A stretch of 6,207 nucleotides of DNA, taken from positions 1 through 6,207 of the forward strand of contig CANGMO010000141.1 in assembly GCA_947454295.1 (NCBI GenBank). Reading direction: 5' to 3'. This document shows, one piece after another, positions 1 to 6,207 of the stretch. This DNA is from Verrucomicrobiota bacterium. Lineage in GTDB: Bacteria > Verrucomicrobiota > Verrucomicrobiia > Limisphaerales > UBA9464. The notes beneath the pieces are model-generated. The model was not told where the DNA came from. It worked only from the letters and a program-made list of their open reading frames with translations, and did no database searches. How positions within the stretch are numbered: position 1 is the stretch's first letter; every line of letters begins with the position of its first letter. A program made the translations under genes and the position numbers.

Positions 1-2
1 AG

Positions 3-479
3 CCGTTTCCGTACGAGCTGGAGGCATTGCGATTGGACGTGTCCGCGGTGAGCCGGCGGAAACCGTTGTTCCTGGATGAGAGCGCGCATGATTGGCGAGA
101 GATCCGACTGGGACGGCAGCTGGGCTGGAACGGCGTGGCACTGAAGACGTGCAAGACGCAGTCAGGAGCGCTGCTGTCGGCCTGCTGGGCCCGTGGGCAC
201 GGACTCGAATTGATGGTGCAGGATCTCACCAATCCGATGCTCGCGATGATTCCGCACGCCCTGCTGGCGGCGCATGTGGGAACCATTGCCGGGGTGGAAA
301 CCAACGCCATGCAGTTCTATCCCGCGGCCAGCGATCCCGAGGCGGCGGTGCATCCGGGGTTGTATCGGCGCCGCGGCGGCGAGATTGATTTGGCCACGCT
401 GTCGGGAGCCGGATTCGGCTATCGCCTGGAGGCAATGTCCCGCCTGTTGCCTGAGCCGGTGGCGCGGTTTGGTTCCTGA
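3..479 (+). CDS. Enolase-superfamily (mandelate racemase/muconate lactonizing-like) protein, C-terminal part
   Basis: The reading frame is open from the window's left edge, so the start and N-terminal half lie outside; 158 residues are visible. The fragment matches the second half of an enolase-superfamily TIM barrel. An Asp-Glu-Ser motif (bases 75-83, after a hydrophobic strand PLFL) is where muconate-lactonizing-type enzymes carry their third Mg-binding Asp. Lysines 23 and 26 residues further on (in ALKTCKTQSG) fall where the family has its catalytic Lys. A later stretch, VQDLTNPMLAMIPHALLAAH, and the end HPGLYRRRGGEIDL...GAGFGY fit the closing strands and the usual C-terminal segment. Members remove a proton alpha to a carboxylate (racemases, epimerases, dehydratases); the substrate cannot be told here, and the first two metal ligands and the KxK motif are off-window. 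The gene is convergent with nadD, so they are separate units. I am fairly sure of the superfamily and unsure of the function. Confidence 0.7.
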   Translation, partial: PFPYELEALRLDVSAVSRRKPLFLDESAHDWREIRLGRQLGWNGVALKTCKTQSGALLSACWARGHGLELMVQDLTNPMLAMIPHALLAAHVGTIAGVETNAMQFYPAASDPEAAVHPGLYRRRGGEIDLATLSGAGFGYRLEAMSRLLPEPVARFGS

Positions 480-491
480 ATCAGATCAGGA
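474..491. repeat. Short inverted repeat containing both convergent stop codons
   Basis: TCCTGA (474-479) and TCAGGA (486-491) form a perfect 6-bp stem around the 6-base loop ATCAGA. The left arm contains the TGA stop of the enolase-like gene and the right arm contains the TGA stop of nadD read on the minus strand. There is no T-tract on either side, so it is not a standard intrinsic terminator. It may slow polymerase or protect 3' ends from both directions, or it may be a by-product of two similar gene ends meeting. Confidence 0.35.
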
Positions 492-1067
492 GGCCGTGCG
501 ATACGGGGCTTCCTGGCGGATGACGTCAGCGACCACCTCGGGCACCAAATGTTGGAGCGGCAGTCCGGCGGCAGCGCGTTCGCGAATCTCCGAGGAGGAC
601 ACTGCCAGAGGCCAGCCACGCAGCGGAACCAGACGGAAGGACTTCTCCAGCTCGGGTGGCGAAATGCCCGGACGCGGGATCACCACGAACCGCACGAGGT
701 CCGCGAGGGCCGGCGATTCCCGCCACAGCGGCAGTGTGGCCACATGATCCGCTCCAATCAGCCAATGCAGTTCCGCACCTGGATATCGCGCGGCGAATTC
801 TCGAACCGTGTCGATGCTGTAGCTCACGCCCCCGCGGTGGATCTCGGTGGTGGAGACTTCGTATCGGGTCTCCCCGGCCAGCGCGAGACGAAGCAGGCGG
901 GCGCGAAACGCCGCCGGGGCGGGGGTGATGCCAGGCTTAAAGGGGGACTGCGCGGCAGGGATAAAGATCAGCCGGTCGAGCGACAATTCCTCCATGGCCG
1001 CGCGCGCCACCAGGAGATGGCCGCGGTGCACGGGATCGAAGGAACCACCGTAAAGGCCGAGCCGCAT
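486..1067 (-). CDS. nadD: Nicotinate-nucleotide adenylyltransferase
   Basis: This 193-residue protein is a clear NadD, which transfers AMP from ATP to nicotinate mononucleotide to give deamido-NAD in cytoplasmic NAD synthesis. The N-terminus carries the nucleotidyltransferase signature GGSFDPVHRGHL (residues 7-18), with His14 and His17 as the HxGH pair that binds ATP phosphates. SPFKPG (41-46) matches the family's substrate-side P-x-K region, LIGADHVATLPLW (103-115) the central IGxD...W motif, and SSSEIRERAAAG (157-168) the ISSTxIR motif near the C-terminus. The length is normal and all key motifs are intact. The ATG is fixed by the signature beginning six residues in. No Shine-Dalgarno sequence lies upstream (the bases before ATG read CCCTGATCCAC). 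The gene follows cstA on the same strand after 53 bases with no clear terminator between, so co-transcription is plausible. This differs from the more familiar neighbourhood of nadD with obgE, proA or rsfS. Confidence 0.95.
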   Translation of the reverse strand: MRLGLYGGSFDPVHRGHLLVARAAMEELSLDRLIFIPAAQSPFKPGITPAPAAFRARLLRLALAGETRYEVSTTEIHRGGVSYSIDTVREFAARYPGAELHWLIGADHVATLPLWRESPALADLVRFVVIPRPGISPPELEKSFRLVPLRGWPLAVSSSEIRERAAAGLPLQHLVPEVVADVIRQEAPYRTAS

Positions 1068-1120
1068 GTGGATCAGGGTAGTGGAGACACCGGGGCGGGG
1101 AAATGGATTCCGCGGCGGCG

Positions 1121-3514
1121 TCAGCAGCAGCGCTGGATGCCGTCAAAGCGCTGCTCGGCGGCGCTGAGGTAGGCCTCCTGCCGAAGGCGGCGTTCCACGT
1201 CCTCGCGCACTTCGGGAACATCAATCCAGACCATGCGTGACGCGCTTCCCGCCGGCACCGCCGGGGCACAAGCGCAGGCCGCTGCGATGTCGCGGGCGCG
1301 GTCGACGGCGGATTCACCACTCCATTCGCGCAGCAGGCCGACGGCGATGGCCGCGGCGCCCCAGGCCGCCGAGGATCTTGTCCCGCGTGACGTAGATTCG
1401 GGCAGCCAGACGGGTTCGGTTTCGGTGAGGGTGGGCGGACGGGTGCCGCGAAAGAGTCGGATCCACTCGAACGTCGTCACGCCGACCAGCGCCGCGGCAA
1501 AGGCGAGGAATACCCCGGTGACGATCAGGTCGAACGTGGCATTGAATTGAAGTCCGGTGGCGGTCTTGAGCTGTTTGGTCGTCACGGCAAATGCCGCATC
1601 CGTGGGAGCCATCGCGGCCAGACGCTGTTCCGATTCGGCAATGCGGCGCTGCTGAACGAGCCGCTGCGCCTGGAAGCCGATGCGCGGATCGGGATCGAAC
1701 ATCTTCTGCCACCCGGCGGTGAAGGTCACAGCCAGCAACCACGCCAGCGGGACGGCGGTGGCCAATGGGAGCCAGCGCGGACGGCTGCCGGCGGCGGCCT
1801 TGAGACCCTTCTTGATGAGCAGGGTGGTGGCGAGGCAGAGCGCGATGGCGGCGAGGAGCTGATTGGCGATGCCGAAAATCGGCCAGAGGGCGCGTGTGCC
1901 GCCGTCGGGATTGCGGACGCCGCTGATCAGTACGGCGCCCCACCCCGCCACGATCAACATGCTGGCGAGCACGTTGGCCGGTTGGGATCGGGTGTCGCCG
2001 AGAGGCTTCCACACGTGGCCGAGGAAATCCTGGAGCAGGTAACGGCCGACCCGGGTTCCGGCGTCGAGCGTGGTCAGGATGAACAACGCCTCGAACATGA
2101 TGGCGAAGTGGTACCAGAGATCGAGCCAGCGTCCCTGGGTGACCTTGGAGAACAGGGTCGCCATGCCGACGGCGAGCGTGGCGGCGCCGCCGGTGCGTCC
2201 AAAGAGCGATTTTTCGCCGACCTCGCGAGCGAGCTGTTCCATGGTGGCCAGCTGCAGCGGGAAGCCGGTGGCGTTGACCTTGGCGACGGTGTCGAGGGCG
2301 ACCGCCATGGCGTCGGGACCGGCGCCCTTGATGTTGATCGCCAGATAGACACCCGGTTCGAGCGTGCAGGCCGCGATCAGCGCCATGATGGCCACCAGCG
2401 ATTCGAGGCACATGGCACCGTACCCAATGGCGCGCGCATGGCGTTCGCGCGGGATGATTTTGGGCGTGATGCCGGATCCGACGAGCGCGTGAAAGCCGCT
2501 GATGGCACCGCAGGCGATGGTGATGAAACAGAACGGAAAGAGCTTCCCGGGGACCACGGGGCCGGAGCCGTCCACGAAGCGCGTCAGCGCGGGCATCTTC
2601 AATTCGGGCAGGGCCCACAGCACGCCGACGGCGAGGGCGAGGATCGTTCCCAGCTTCATGAAGGTGCTCAGGTAGTCGCGGGGTGCCAGCAGCAGCCACA
2701 CGGGCAGCACGGAGGCTGCGACGCCGTAGACGATGATGGCCCAGGCAAGCGGCTCGGCCTTGAAAGTGAAGGCGGCGGCGAGGGAGGGGTTGGAATGGAT
2801 GAACTGTCCGCCCCACACGGCGGCGAGAAGCAGAACGACTCCGGCAATCGACGCCTCCAGGGTGCGTCCAACGCGCGCCCACCGAAGGTAGCCGCCCATG
2901 AGCAGGGCGATGGGAATGGTGGCGCCGACGGTGAAGACGCCCCACGGACTTTCGGCGAGCGCGGTGACCACGATCACTGCGAGCACCGCGAGCAGAATGA
3001 TCATGATGGCCAGGATCGCGACGAGGGCGAGGCTGCCGGCCAGCGGATTGATTTCATCGCGCACCATCTGACCGAGCGACCGACCGTTGCGGCGCATGGA
3101 GGCAAACAGGATGACGAAATCCTGCACGGCACCGCCGAGCACCACGCCGATGAGGATCCAGAGCGCGCCTGGCAGGTACCCGAACTGCGCGGCGAGGACT
3201 GGTCCAACCAGCGGCCCGGGTCCGGAAATGGCGGCGAAGTGGTGACCGAAAACGATCCACGGATGGGTGCGGACGAAATCGCGTCCGTCCTCGGAAACCT
3301 CGCAGGGCGTGGCACGCCGGTCGTCGAGCATCAGCACCCGGGCGGAGAGCCATGCCGAGTAGAAGCGGTAGCCGATGGCGTAGGTGCAGACCGCGGCGAT
3401 GAGGAGGTAGGCGGACGACACCGGTTCGCCGCGGCGGGTGGCGAGCACCCCGTACGCCATGGCGCCCAGGCCGGCGACGACGAGCCAGAAAAGGACGCGG
3501 AGAATCGGCTTCAT
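1121..3514 (-). CDS. cstA: CstA-family carbon starvation/pyruvate transporter with C-terminal YbdD-like extension
   Basis: This 797-residue polytopic inner-membrane protein is a close CstA homologue; E. coli CstA (about 700 residues) is a proton-linked pyruvate/peptide transporter induced on starvation. Matching blocks are FGHHFAAISGPGPLVGPVLA (89-108), the AVQDF segment (129-133), LPVWLLLAPRDYLSTF (270-285), ITIACGAISGFHAL (331-344), LWPIFGIANQLLA (543-555) and FTAGWQKMF (598-606). A charged loop (615-655) and a last membrane segment (about 660-680) finish the CstA part near VWLPE (702-706). Unusually, the frame runs on for about 90 residues with a YbdD-like end (separate entry), giving a protein about 100 residues longer than E. 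coli CstA. The frame is open for another 251 codons upstream, across the antisense of the permease gene, but ATG at 3514 is chosen because MKPILRVLFWLVV begins the first membrane helix as in E. coli. No Shine-Dalgarno motif precedes it. It is divergent from the permease gene, and nadD follows. Confidence 0.93.
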   Translation of the reverse strand: MKPILRVLFWLVVAGLGAMAYGVLATRRGEPVSSAYLLIAAVCTYAIGYRFYSAWLSARVLMLDDRRATPCEVSEDGRDFVRTHPWIVFGHHFAAISGPGPLVGPVLAAQFGYLPGALWILIGVVLGGAVQDFVILFASMRRNGRSLGQMVRDEINPLAGSLALVAILAIMIILLAVLAVIVVTALAESPWGVFTVGATIPIALLMGGYLRWARVGRTLEASIAGVVLLLAAVWGGQFIHSNPSLAAAFTFKAEPLAWAIIVYGVAASVLPVWLLLAPRDYLSTFMKLGTILALAVGVLWALPELKMPALTRFVDGSGPVVPGKLFPFCFITIACGAISGFHALVGSGITPKIIPRERHARAIGYGAMCLESLVAIMALIAACTLEPGVYLAINIKGAGPDAMAVALDTVAKVNATGFPLQLATMEQLAREVGEKSLFGRTGGAATLAVGMATLFSKVTQGRWLDLWYHFAIMFEALFILTTLDAGTRVGRYLLQDFLGHVWKPLGDTRSQPANVLASMLIVAGWGAVLISGVRNPDGGTRALWPIFGIANQLLAAIALCLATTLLIKKGLKAAAGSRPRWLPLATAVPLAWLLAVTFTAGWQKMFDPDPRIGFQAQRLVQQRRIAESEQRLAAMAPTDAAFAVTTKQLKTATGLQFNATFDLIVTGVFLAFAAALVGVTTFEWIRLFRGTRPPTLTETEPVWLPESTSRGTRSSAAWGAAAIAVGLLREWSGESAVDRARDIAAACACAPAVPAGSASRMVWIDVPEVREDVERRLRQEAYLSAAEQRFDGIQRCC
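1124..1366 (-). other. YbdD/YjiX (DUF466, 'Sel_put')-like domain fused to the CstA C-terminus
   Basis: Residues 717-797 of the CstA frame do not belong to CstA. They resemble the small YbdD/YjiX family encoded next to cstA (ybdD) and btsT (yjiX) in E. coli. LREWSGES (728-735) corresponds to the LRExSGExAYxRY block seen in many family members, and the end EAYLSAAEQRFDGIQRCC matches the family's aromatic/charged segment followed by an invariant-looking Arg-Cys-Cys terminus. The middle is less typical: it holds CACAP with two extra cysteines, and the usual Tyr-x-x-Tyr after SGES is replaced by Val-Asp-Arg-Ala. No stop and no ATG separates it from CstA. It could be a true fusion, a fused but decaying copy, or a separate gene joined by a sequencing indel near 1366-1400. 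The ends of the domain match well and the middle only weakly. Confidence 0.55.
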
Positions 3515-3625
3515 GGGCGGGGACGTTAGAGGAATCCGCCGCTGGCAGGGAAGAATGGGATTCCCCGGGGTTTCGACGGGACTTCTGGCAATTTTCCGCC
3601 GTCCTCCTAGCTTCCGGCGCGACGG
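3515..3625. promoter_or_regulatory. Divergent intergenic region between cstA and the permease gene
   Basis: These 111 bases must hold the 5' signals of both divergent units unless transcription starts inside a gene. Visible elements are a 7-bp inverted repeat, GGAATCC (3531-3537) and GGATTCC (3558-3564), separated by 20 bases and starting 17 bases from the cstA start, plus an 8-bp palindrome CCCCGGGG (3563-3570). A repeat this short in a region this size can occur by chance, so an operator role is only a suggestion. On the minus strand, TCTAAC ends 10 bases before the cstA ATG and could be a -10 element, but no good -35 element accompanies it. An AGGAGG on the minus strand (3602-3607) is about 90 bases from the cstA start and too far away to serve it. 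Confidence 0.4.
3585..3613 (+). promoter_or_regulatory. Candidate promoter for the permease-kinase unit
   Basis: CTGGCA (3585-3590) matches four of six bases of the TTGACA -35 consensus. After exactly 17 bases comes TAGCTT (3608-3613), which keeps the T, A and final T of TATAAT. Only 12 bases separate the -10 from the ATG at 3626, so a transcript starting about 7 bases downstream would have almost no leader, which fits the absence of a Shine-Dalgarno motif there. Matches this weak are common by chance; the case rests on spacing and position. Confidence 0.3.
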
Positions 3626-5104
3626 ATGCGCCTGCTTGACCGCTATCTGCTGAAGGAACTGCTGCTGCCACTCGGGGTTTGCCTGGGGGGCTTCCTGATT
3701 TTCTGGGTTTCCTTCGACCTGCTCGGTGAGCTGGAAAACCTGCAGAAGGACCACGCCCCCTGGAGCGGTGTGGCGCTGCTGTACTGGATACGGTTGCCCG
3801 AACTCCTGCTGACCATCCTCCCGGTGGGTGAATTGCTCGCCCTCCTGTACGCCCTGACGCAGCACTCCCGCAGCAACGAGCTGACGGCGATGCGTGCAGC
3901 GGGCATCAGCCTGTGGCGGATCTGCCTTCCCTACCTGATGGTGGGCTTTGGCTTGTCGGTGGGACTCTACCTGCTCAATGAGACTCTGCTCCCCGACGCC
4001 AAGGAGCGCGAGGACCGCCTGCGCGCCCAGTGGCGGGATCCGTCGGGGACCGAGTCGTCTCGCAACTGGGTGGAGAACGTTCATTTCCTGAATCCCGCCA
4101 ACGGAACCGCGTGGCGAATCGGTTCGTTCAACCAGATTTCCGGCGAGCTGCGCCAGGTGCGCGTGCAGATGGATCTGCCCCGCACCGCCTGGGAGGAGAC
4201 CGTCGCCCCGTCCGGGCGATGGACCACCGTCGTGTGGCAGTTGACCAATGGCCTGGAGTACTTCCATCGCACCGAGCGCGACGACAATCCGGCCAGCCGG
4301 CTGAAGAACTCTCTCTCCATCGCCGAATTTGGCGGCGGTCTTGAGGTGCTCGGCGGTTGGAAGGGCGAAACCGCAGTGCGCATGGTGGGAACCAATGCCT
4401 TCACCAACCGCGTCGCCCTTGAGTCACCGGAGCAGCCGGCGGGGTGGCGATGGACGTTCGGTGAGGTAAACCCGAAGACAGGCGATTTTCTGGCGCTTCG
4501 AGGCAGGGCTTCCGTGGGAACCGGGGCGCGCCGAATTCTTATCGCAGATGGCGCGGTGTGGACCAACGGCGTGTGGCGTTTTCAGAAGGCCGGAACGAAT
4601 CTGGTGCATGAGATTCTGTTCCGCTCGAATATCGACGCTGATCCGTTCGACAAGAAGTGGGACGAGCTCGACGCCCCCGAACTTCCCGACACCCCTGACG
4701 TGATTCGCAGCGAGGTGCGCGTCGGATCCCAGATGGGCAAGCAGGTTGCGCTGCAAAAGATCCAGCTGTCGGCCCGCGAAATCGACACCTACCGGAAGCT
4801 GCACCCCAATCTATCGCGTCAGGAGCGGGCCCGTCTCGACACCCAGCTGGAGGTGCGTCTGGCGGCGCCCTGGACGTGCGCGGTGGTGGTGTTGATCGCG
4901 ATCCCATTCGGCGCGCCGTCGGGACGACGCAACGTGTTCTTCGGCGTCGCCGGCAGCCTCGCCATCGGATTCAGCTACTTCGTCCTGCAGCGGCTCGGAT
5001 TCGCCCTTGGCCAGAGCGGACAGGTTACGCCCTGGATGGCGGCGTGGCTGCCGAATCTGGTGTTCGCCGCGGTGGGTGTGGTCCTGACTTCACGCGTTCG
5101 ATGA
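3626..5104 (+). CDS. LptF/LptG (YjgP/YjgQ) family permease with enlarged periplasmic domain
   Basis: This 492-residue inner-membrane protein belongs to the LptF/LptG family, whose members form the LptB2FG transporter that extracts lipopolysaccharide for export to the outer membrane. The start MRLLDRYLLKELL is typical of the family. Three N-terminal helices are visible at about 11-33, 50-78 and 97-118, with the family's cytoplasmic coupling segment NELTAMRAAGISLWRI at 84-99, the likely contact with LptB. Three C-terminal helices lie at about 411-428, 436-460 and 470-488, including APWTCAVVVLIAIPFG (414-429). The periplasmic part between them is about 290 residues (120-410), where E. coli LptF and LptG (about 360 residues in all) have roughly half that; it contains many Trp-, Asn- and Thr-rich strand-like stretches, fitting an extended beta-jellyroll. 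LptF and LptG cannot be told apart here, and no partner permease gene is adjacent. No Shine-Dalgarno motif precedes the ATG. The stop overlaps the next gene's start. Confidence 0.9.
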   Translation: MRLLDRYLLKELLLPLGVCLGGFLIFWVSFDLLGELENLQKDHAPWSGVALLYWIRLPELLLTILPVGELLALLYALTQHSRSNELTAMRAAGISLWRICLPYLMVGFGLSVGLYLLNETLLPDAKEREDRLRAQWRDPSGTESSRNWVENVHFLNPANGTAWRIGSFNQISGELRQVRVQMDLPRTAWEETVAPSGRWTTVVWQLTNGLEYFHRTERDDNPASRLKNSLSIAEFGGGLEVLGGWKGETAVRMVGTNAFTNRVALESPEQPAGWRWTFGEVNPKTGDFLALRGRASVGTGARRILIADGAVWTNGVWRFQKAGTNLVHEILFRSNIDADPFDKKWDELDAPELPDTPDVIRSEVRVGSQMGKQVALQKIQLSAREIDTYRKLHPNLSRQERARLDTQLEVRLAAPWTCAVVVLIAIPFGAPSGRRNVFFGVAGSLAIGFSYFVLQRLGFALGQSGQVTPWMAAWLPNLVFAAVGVVLTSRVR

Positions 5105-6207
5105 ATCCGTCGACCCAATCCGAAAGCCTGGAGGCGCTGCAACGCAAGGTGGAGCGTCTCGAGATTCTCAACTCCGTTTCCCGCGAGGTCCATTCCACGC
5201 TCGACCTCCGGCAGGTCCTTCAATTTGTGCTTGTGGATGCCGTTCGCTGGATGCGGGCGCAGAGCGGCACCGTGTGTCTCATCAATCCGACCACCGGCTT
5301 CCTGGAAGTCGAGGCCGTGCAGGGGCTTCCGGCGGAAACGGCCGCGATGCGCCTCAAGGTGGGCGAGGGGATCACCGGCTGGGTGGCGCGGAATGGCGAG
5401 CCGGTCTGCGTCGGCGACGTCCATCGCGACAAGCGCTACGTCGAGGTGCATCCCGGGATCCGATCTGAGCTGGCGGTGCCTTTGCGTGTCATGGGACAGG
5501 TCCGCGGCGTGATCAACGTCGACGCGACCACGGAAAATGCGTTCTCACCCGACGACGTGGAATTGCTCACCGAGCTGGCCGCCATCGCCGCACCGGCCAT
5601 CGCGAACACCTGGCACTTCGAGCAGTCCCGCTTGAAGGCGCGGTTGTTCGAGTCGCTGGTGCACGTGGGGCAGATCATCAACAACACGCTAAGCGTCGAC
5701 GACGCCCTCCAGGGAATCACCCGCGAAGCCCGCGCCCTGTTGAAGGCCAAAATGTGTTCGCTGACCATGCTCGACGAGACACGCGAGTGGCTGGAGCTGC
5801 GGGCGCATTCGGGCGCCGGGGATGCCTACGTTTCGAAGCCGCGGCTGAGCGTCTCGGACACGTTTCTCGGAATCGTCATCCGCCGGCAAAAGCCGATGCA
5901 GCTGGAAAACGTGCAGAGCTCGGCCCGCTACCAGAACGCCTCGCTGGCCCGCCGCGAGGGACTGGCCTCCCTGCTCAGCGTGCCCCTGATGTATGCCGGC
6001 CGGCCGACCGGAACGCTGAATTTGTACACCGGCGAGCCGCACACGTTTTCGGACGAGGAGGTGCGCGTGTTGTCAGCCTATGCGGAATTGTCGGCCCTGG
6101 CGCTCGAGAAGGCGCGTCTCTACGACCGCATCGTCTCGGTGGAGGAGGAATTGCGCGAAAGCGAGCGTCTGTCTGCCCTCGGCTTGCTTGCCGCCGAGAT
6201 TGCCCAC
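5101..6207 (+). CDS. Two-GAF-domain sensor histidine kinase, 3'-truncated by the window
   Basis: The frame opens at ATG 5101 and stays open to the window end (369 residues). A short coiled coil (about 8-34) leads into a first GAF domain (about 34-168), with LKVGEGITGWVARNGEPVCV (85-104) and SELAVPLRVMGQVRGVINVD (122-141). A second GAF domain follows (about 197-337), with REGLASLLSVPLMYAGRPTG (285-304), then a signalling helix (338-357). The last residues, LSALGLLAAEIAH (357-369), match the HisKA H-box (LGxLAAGIAHEIxNPL), so the final codon (6205-6207) should be the autophosphorylated His. GAF domains bind small ligands or cofactors; the ligand is unknown. No signal peptide or membrane helix is seen, so it is probably cytoplasmic. 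The ATG overlaps the permease stop as ATGA and has no Shine-Dalgarno motif, implying translational coupling. The HATPase domain and any response regulator lie off-window. A different output with an H-box-like helix is possible but less likely. Confidence 0.9.
   Translation, partial: MNPSTQSESLEALQRKVERLEILNSVSREVHSTLDLRQVLQFVLVDAVRWMRAQSGTVCLINPTTGFLEVEAVQGLPAETAAMRLKVGEGITGWVARNGEPVCVGDVHRDKRYVEVHPGIRSELAVPLRVMGQVRGVINVDATTENAFSPDDVELLTELAAIAAPAIANTWHFEQSRLKARLFESLVHVGQIINNTLSVDDALQGITREARALLKAKMCSLTMLDETREWLELRAHSGAGDAYVSKPRLSVSDTFLGIVIRRQKPMQLENVQSSARYQNASLARREGLASLLSVPLMYAGRPTGTLNLYTGEPHTFSDEEVRVLSAYAELSALALEKARLYDRIVSVEEELRESERLSALGLLAAEIAH

Noticed and set aside
1121..1129. Selenocysteine reading of the TGA after the two Cys codons at the CstA end
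   Set aside because: The YbdD-like family naturally ends in Arg-Cys-Cys. Read-through gives only a short Arg/Pro-rich tail before the next stop, and no stem-loop suited to a SECIS element was seen just downstream.
549..1172. A + strand frame of 207 codons opposite nadD
   Set aside because: It is antisense to an intact nadD with all its motifs, and the product is Arg/Gly-rich without a recognisable fold.
1314..2945. A 543-codon minus-strand frame overlapping cstA in another phase
   Set aside because: Its product is Arg/His/Pro-rich and low in complexity, typical of a shifted frame of a GC-rich gene.
1547..3529. A 660-codon open frame on the + strand, opposite cstA
   Set aside because: It lies entirely antisense to a well-supported CstA gene. 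Its product is rich in Gly, Asp, Glu, His and Gln with no recognisable domain, as expected for the complement of GC-rich hydrophobic codons.
3532..3607. Possible leader peptide on the minus strand upstream of cstA (AGGAGG at 3602-3607, then TTG and about 20 codons ending in TAA)
   Set aside because: The start would be TTG at a longish 11-base spacing, the peptide has no regulatory codon run, and the AGGAGG overlaps a candidate promoter on the other strand.
3515..4267. N-terminal extension of the cstA frame by 251 codons
   Set aside because: It is antisense to the permease gene, has no membrane or domain character, and CstA homology begins at the ATG at 3514.
4975..5451. Minus-strand frames opposite the end of the permease and the first GAF domain
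   Set aside because: They are antisense to strongly supported coding sequence and show no family resemblance.

Overview
The window is GC-rich, densely coding bacterial chromosomal DNA. The gene content, a CstA transporter, a LptF/LptG-type permease with an enlarged periplasmic part, a soluble GAF-GAF histidine kinase and an enolase-superfamily protein of a type I associate with planctomycetes and verrucomicrobia, together with start codons that lack Shine-Dalgarno motifs, suggests a Gram-negative member of the PVC group, most likely Verrucomicrobiota. That placement is inferred from remembered sequence style, not from a search. No mobile element, CRISPR array, tRNA or rRNA was seen.

Layout. 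Bases 1-479 (+) hold the C-terminal half of an enolase-superfamily (mandelate racemase/muconate lactonizing) protein. It converges, with a 6-base gap, on nadD (486-1067, -). Upstream of nadD on the same strand is a carbon-starvation/pyruvate transporter gene, cstA (1121-3514, -). Its reading frame continues past the normal CstA end into what looks like a YbdD/YjiX-type small domain ending in Arg-Cys-Cys. A 111-base divergent intergenic region (3515-3625) separates cstA from a LptF/LptG-family permease gene (3626-5104, +). That gene overlaps by four bases (ATGA) the start of a two-GAF-domain sensor histidine kinase (5101 to the window end, +), which is cut exactly at the expected phospho-acceptor histidine.

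How the genes may work together. There are two divergent transcription units. cstA-nadD pairs a carboxylate importer with NAD synthesis; the link may be only positional. The permease-kinase pair joins an outer-membrane lipid export component to a cytoplasmic sensor by a stop/start overlap that implies coupled translation. The most notable points are the apparent CstA-YbdD fusion, the kinase coupled to an LPS-export permease, the oversized periplasmic domain of that permease, and the uniform lack of Shine-Dalgarno sequences.
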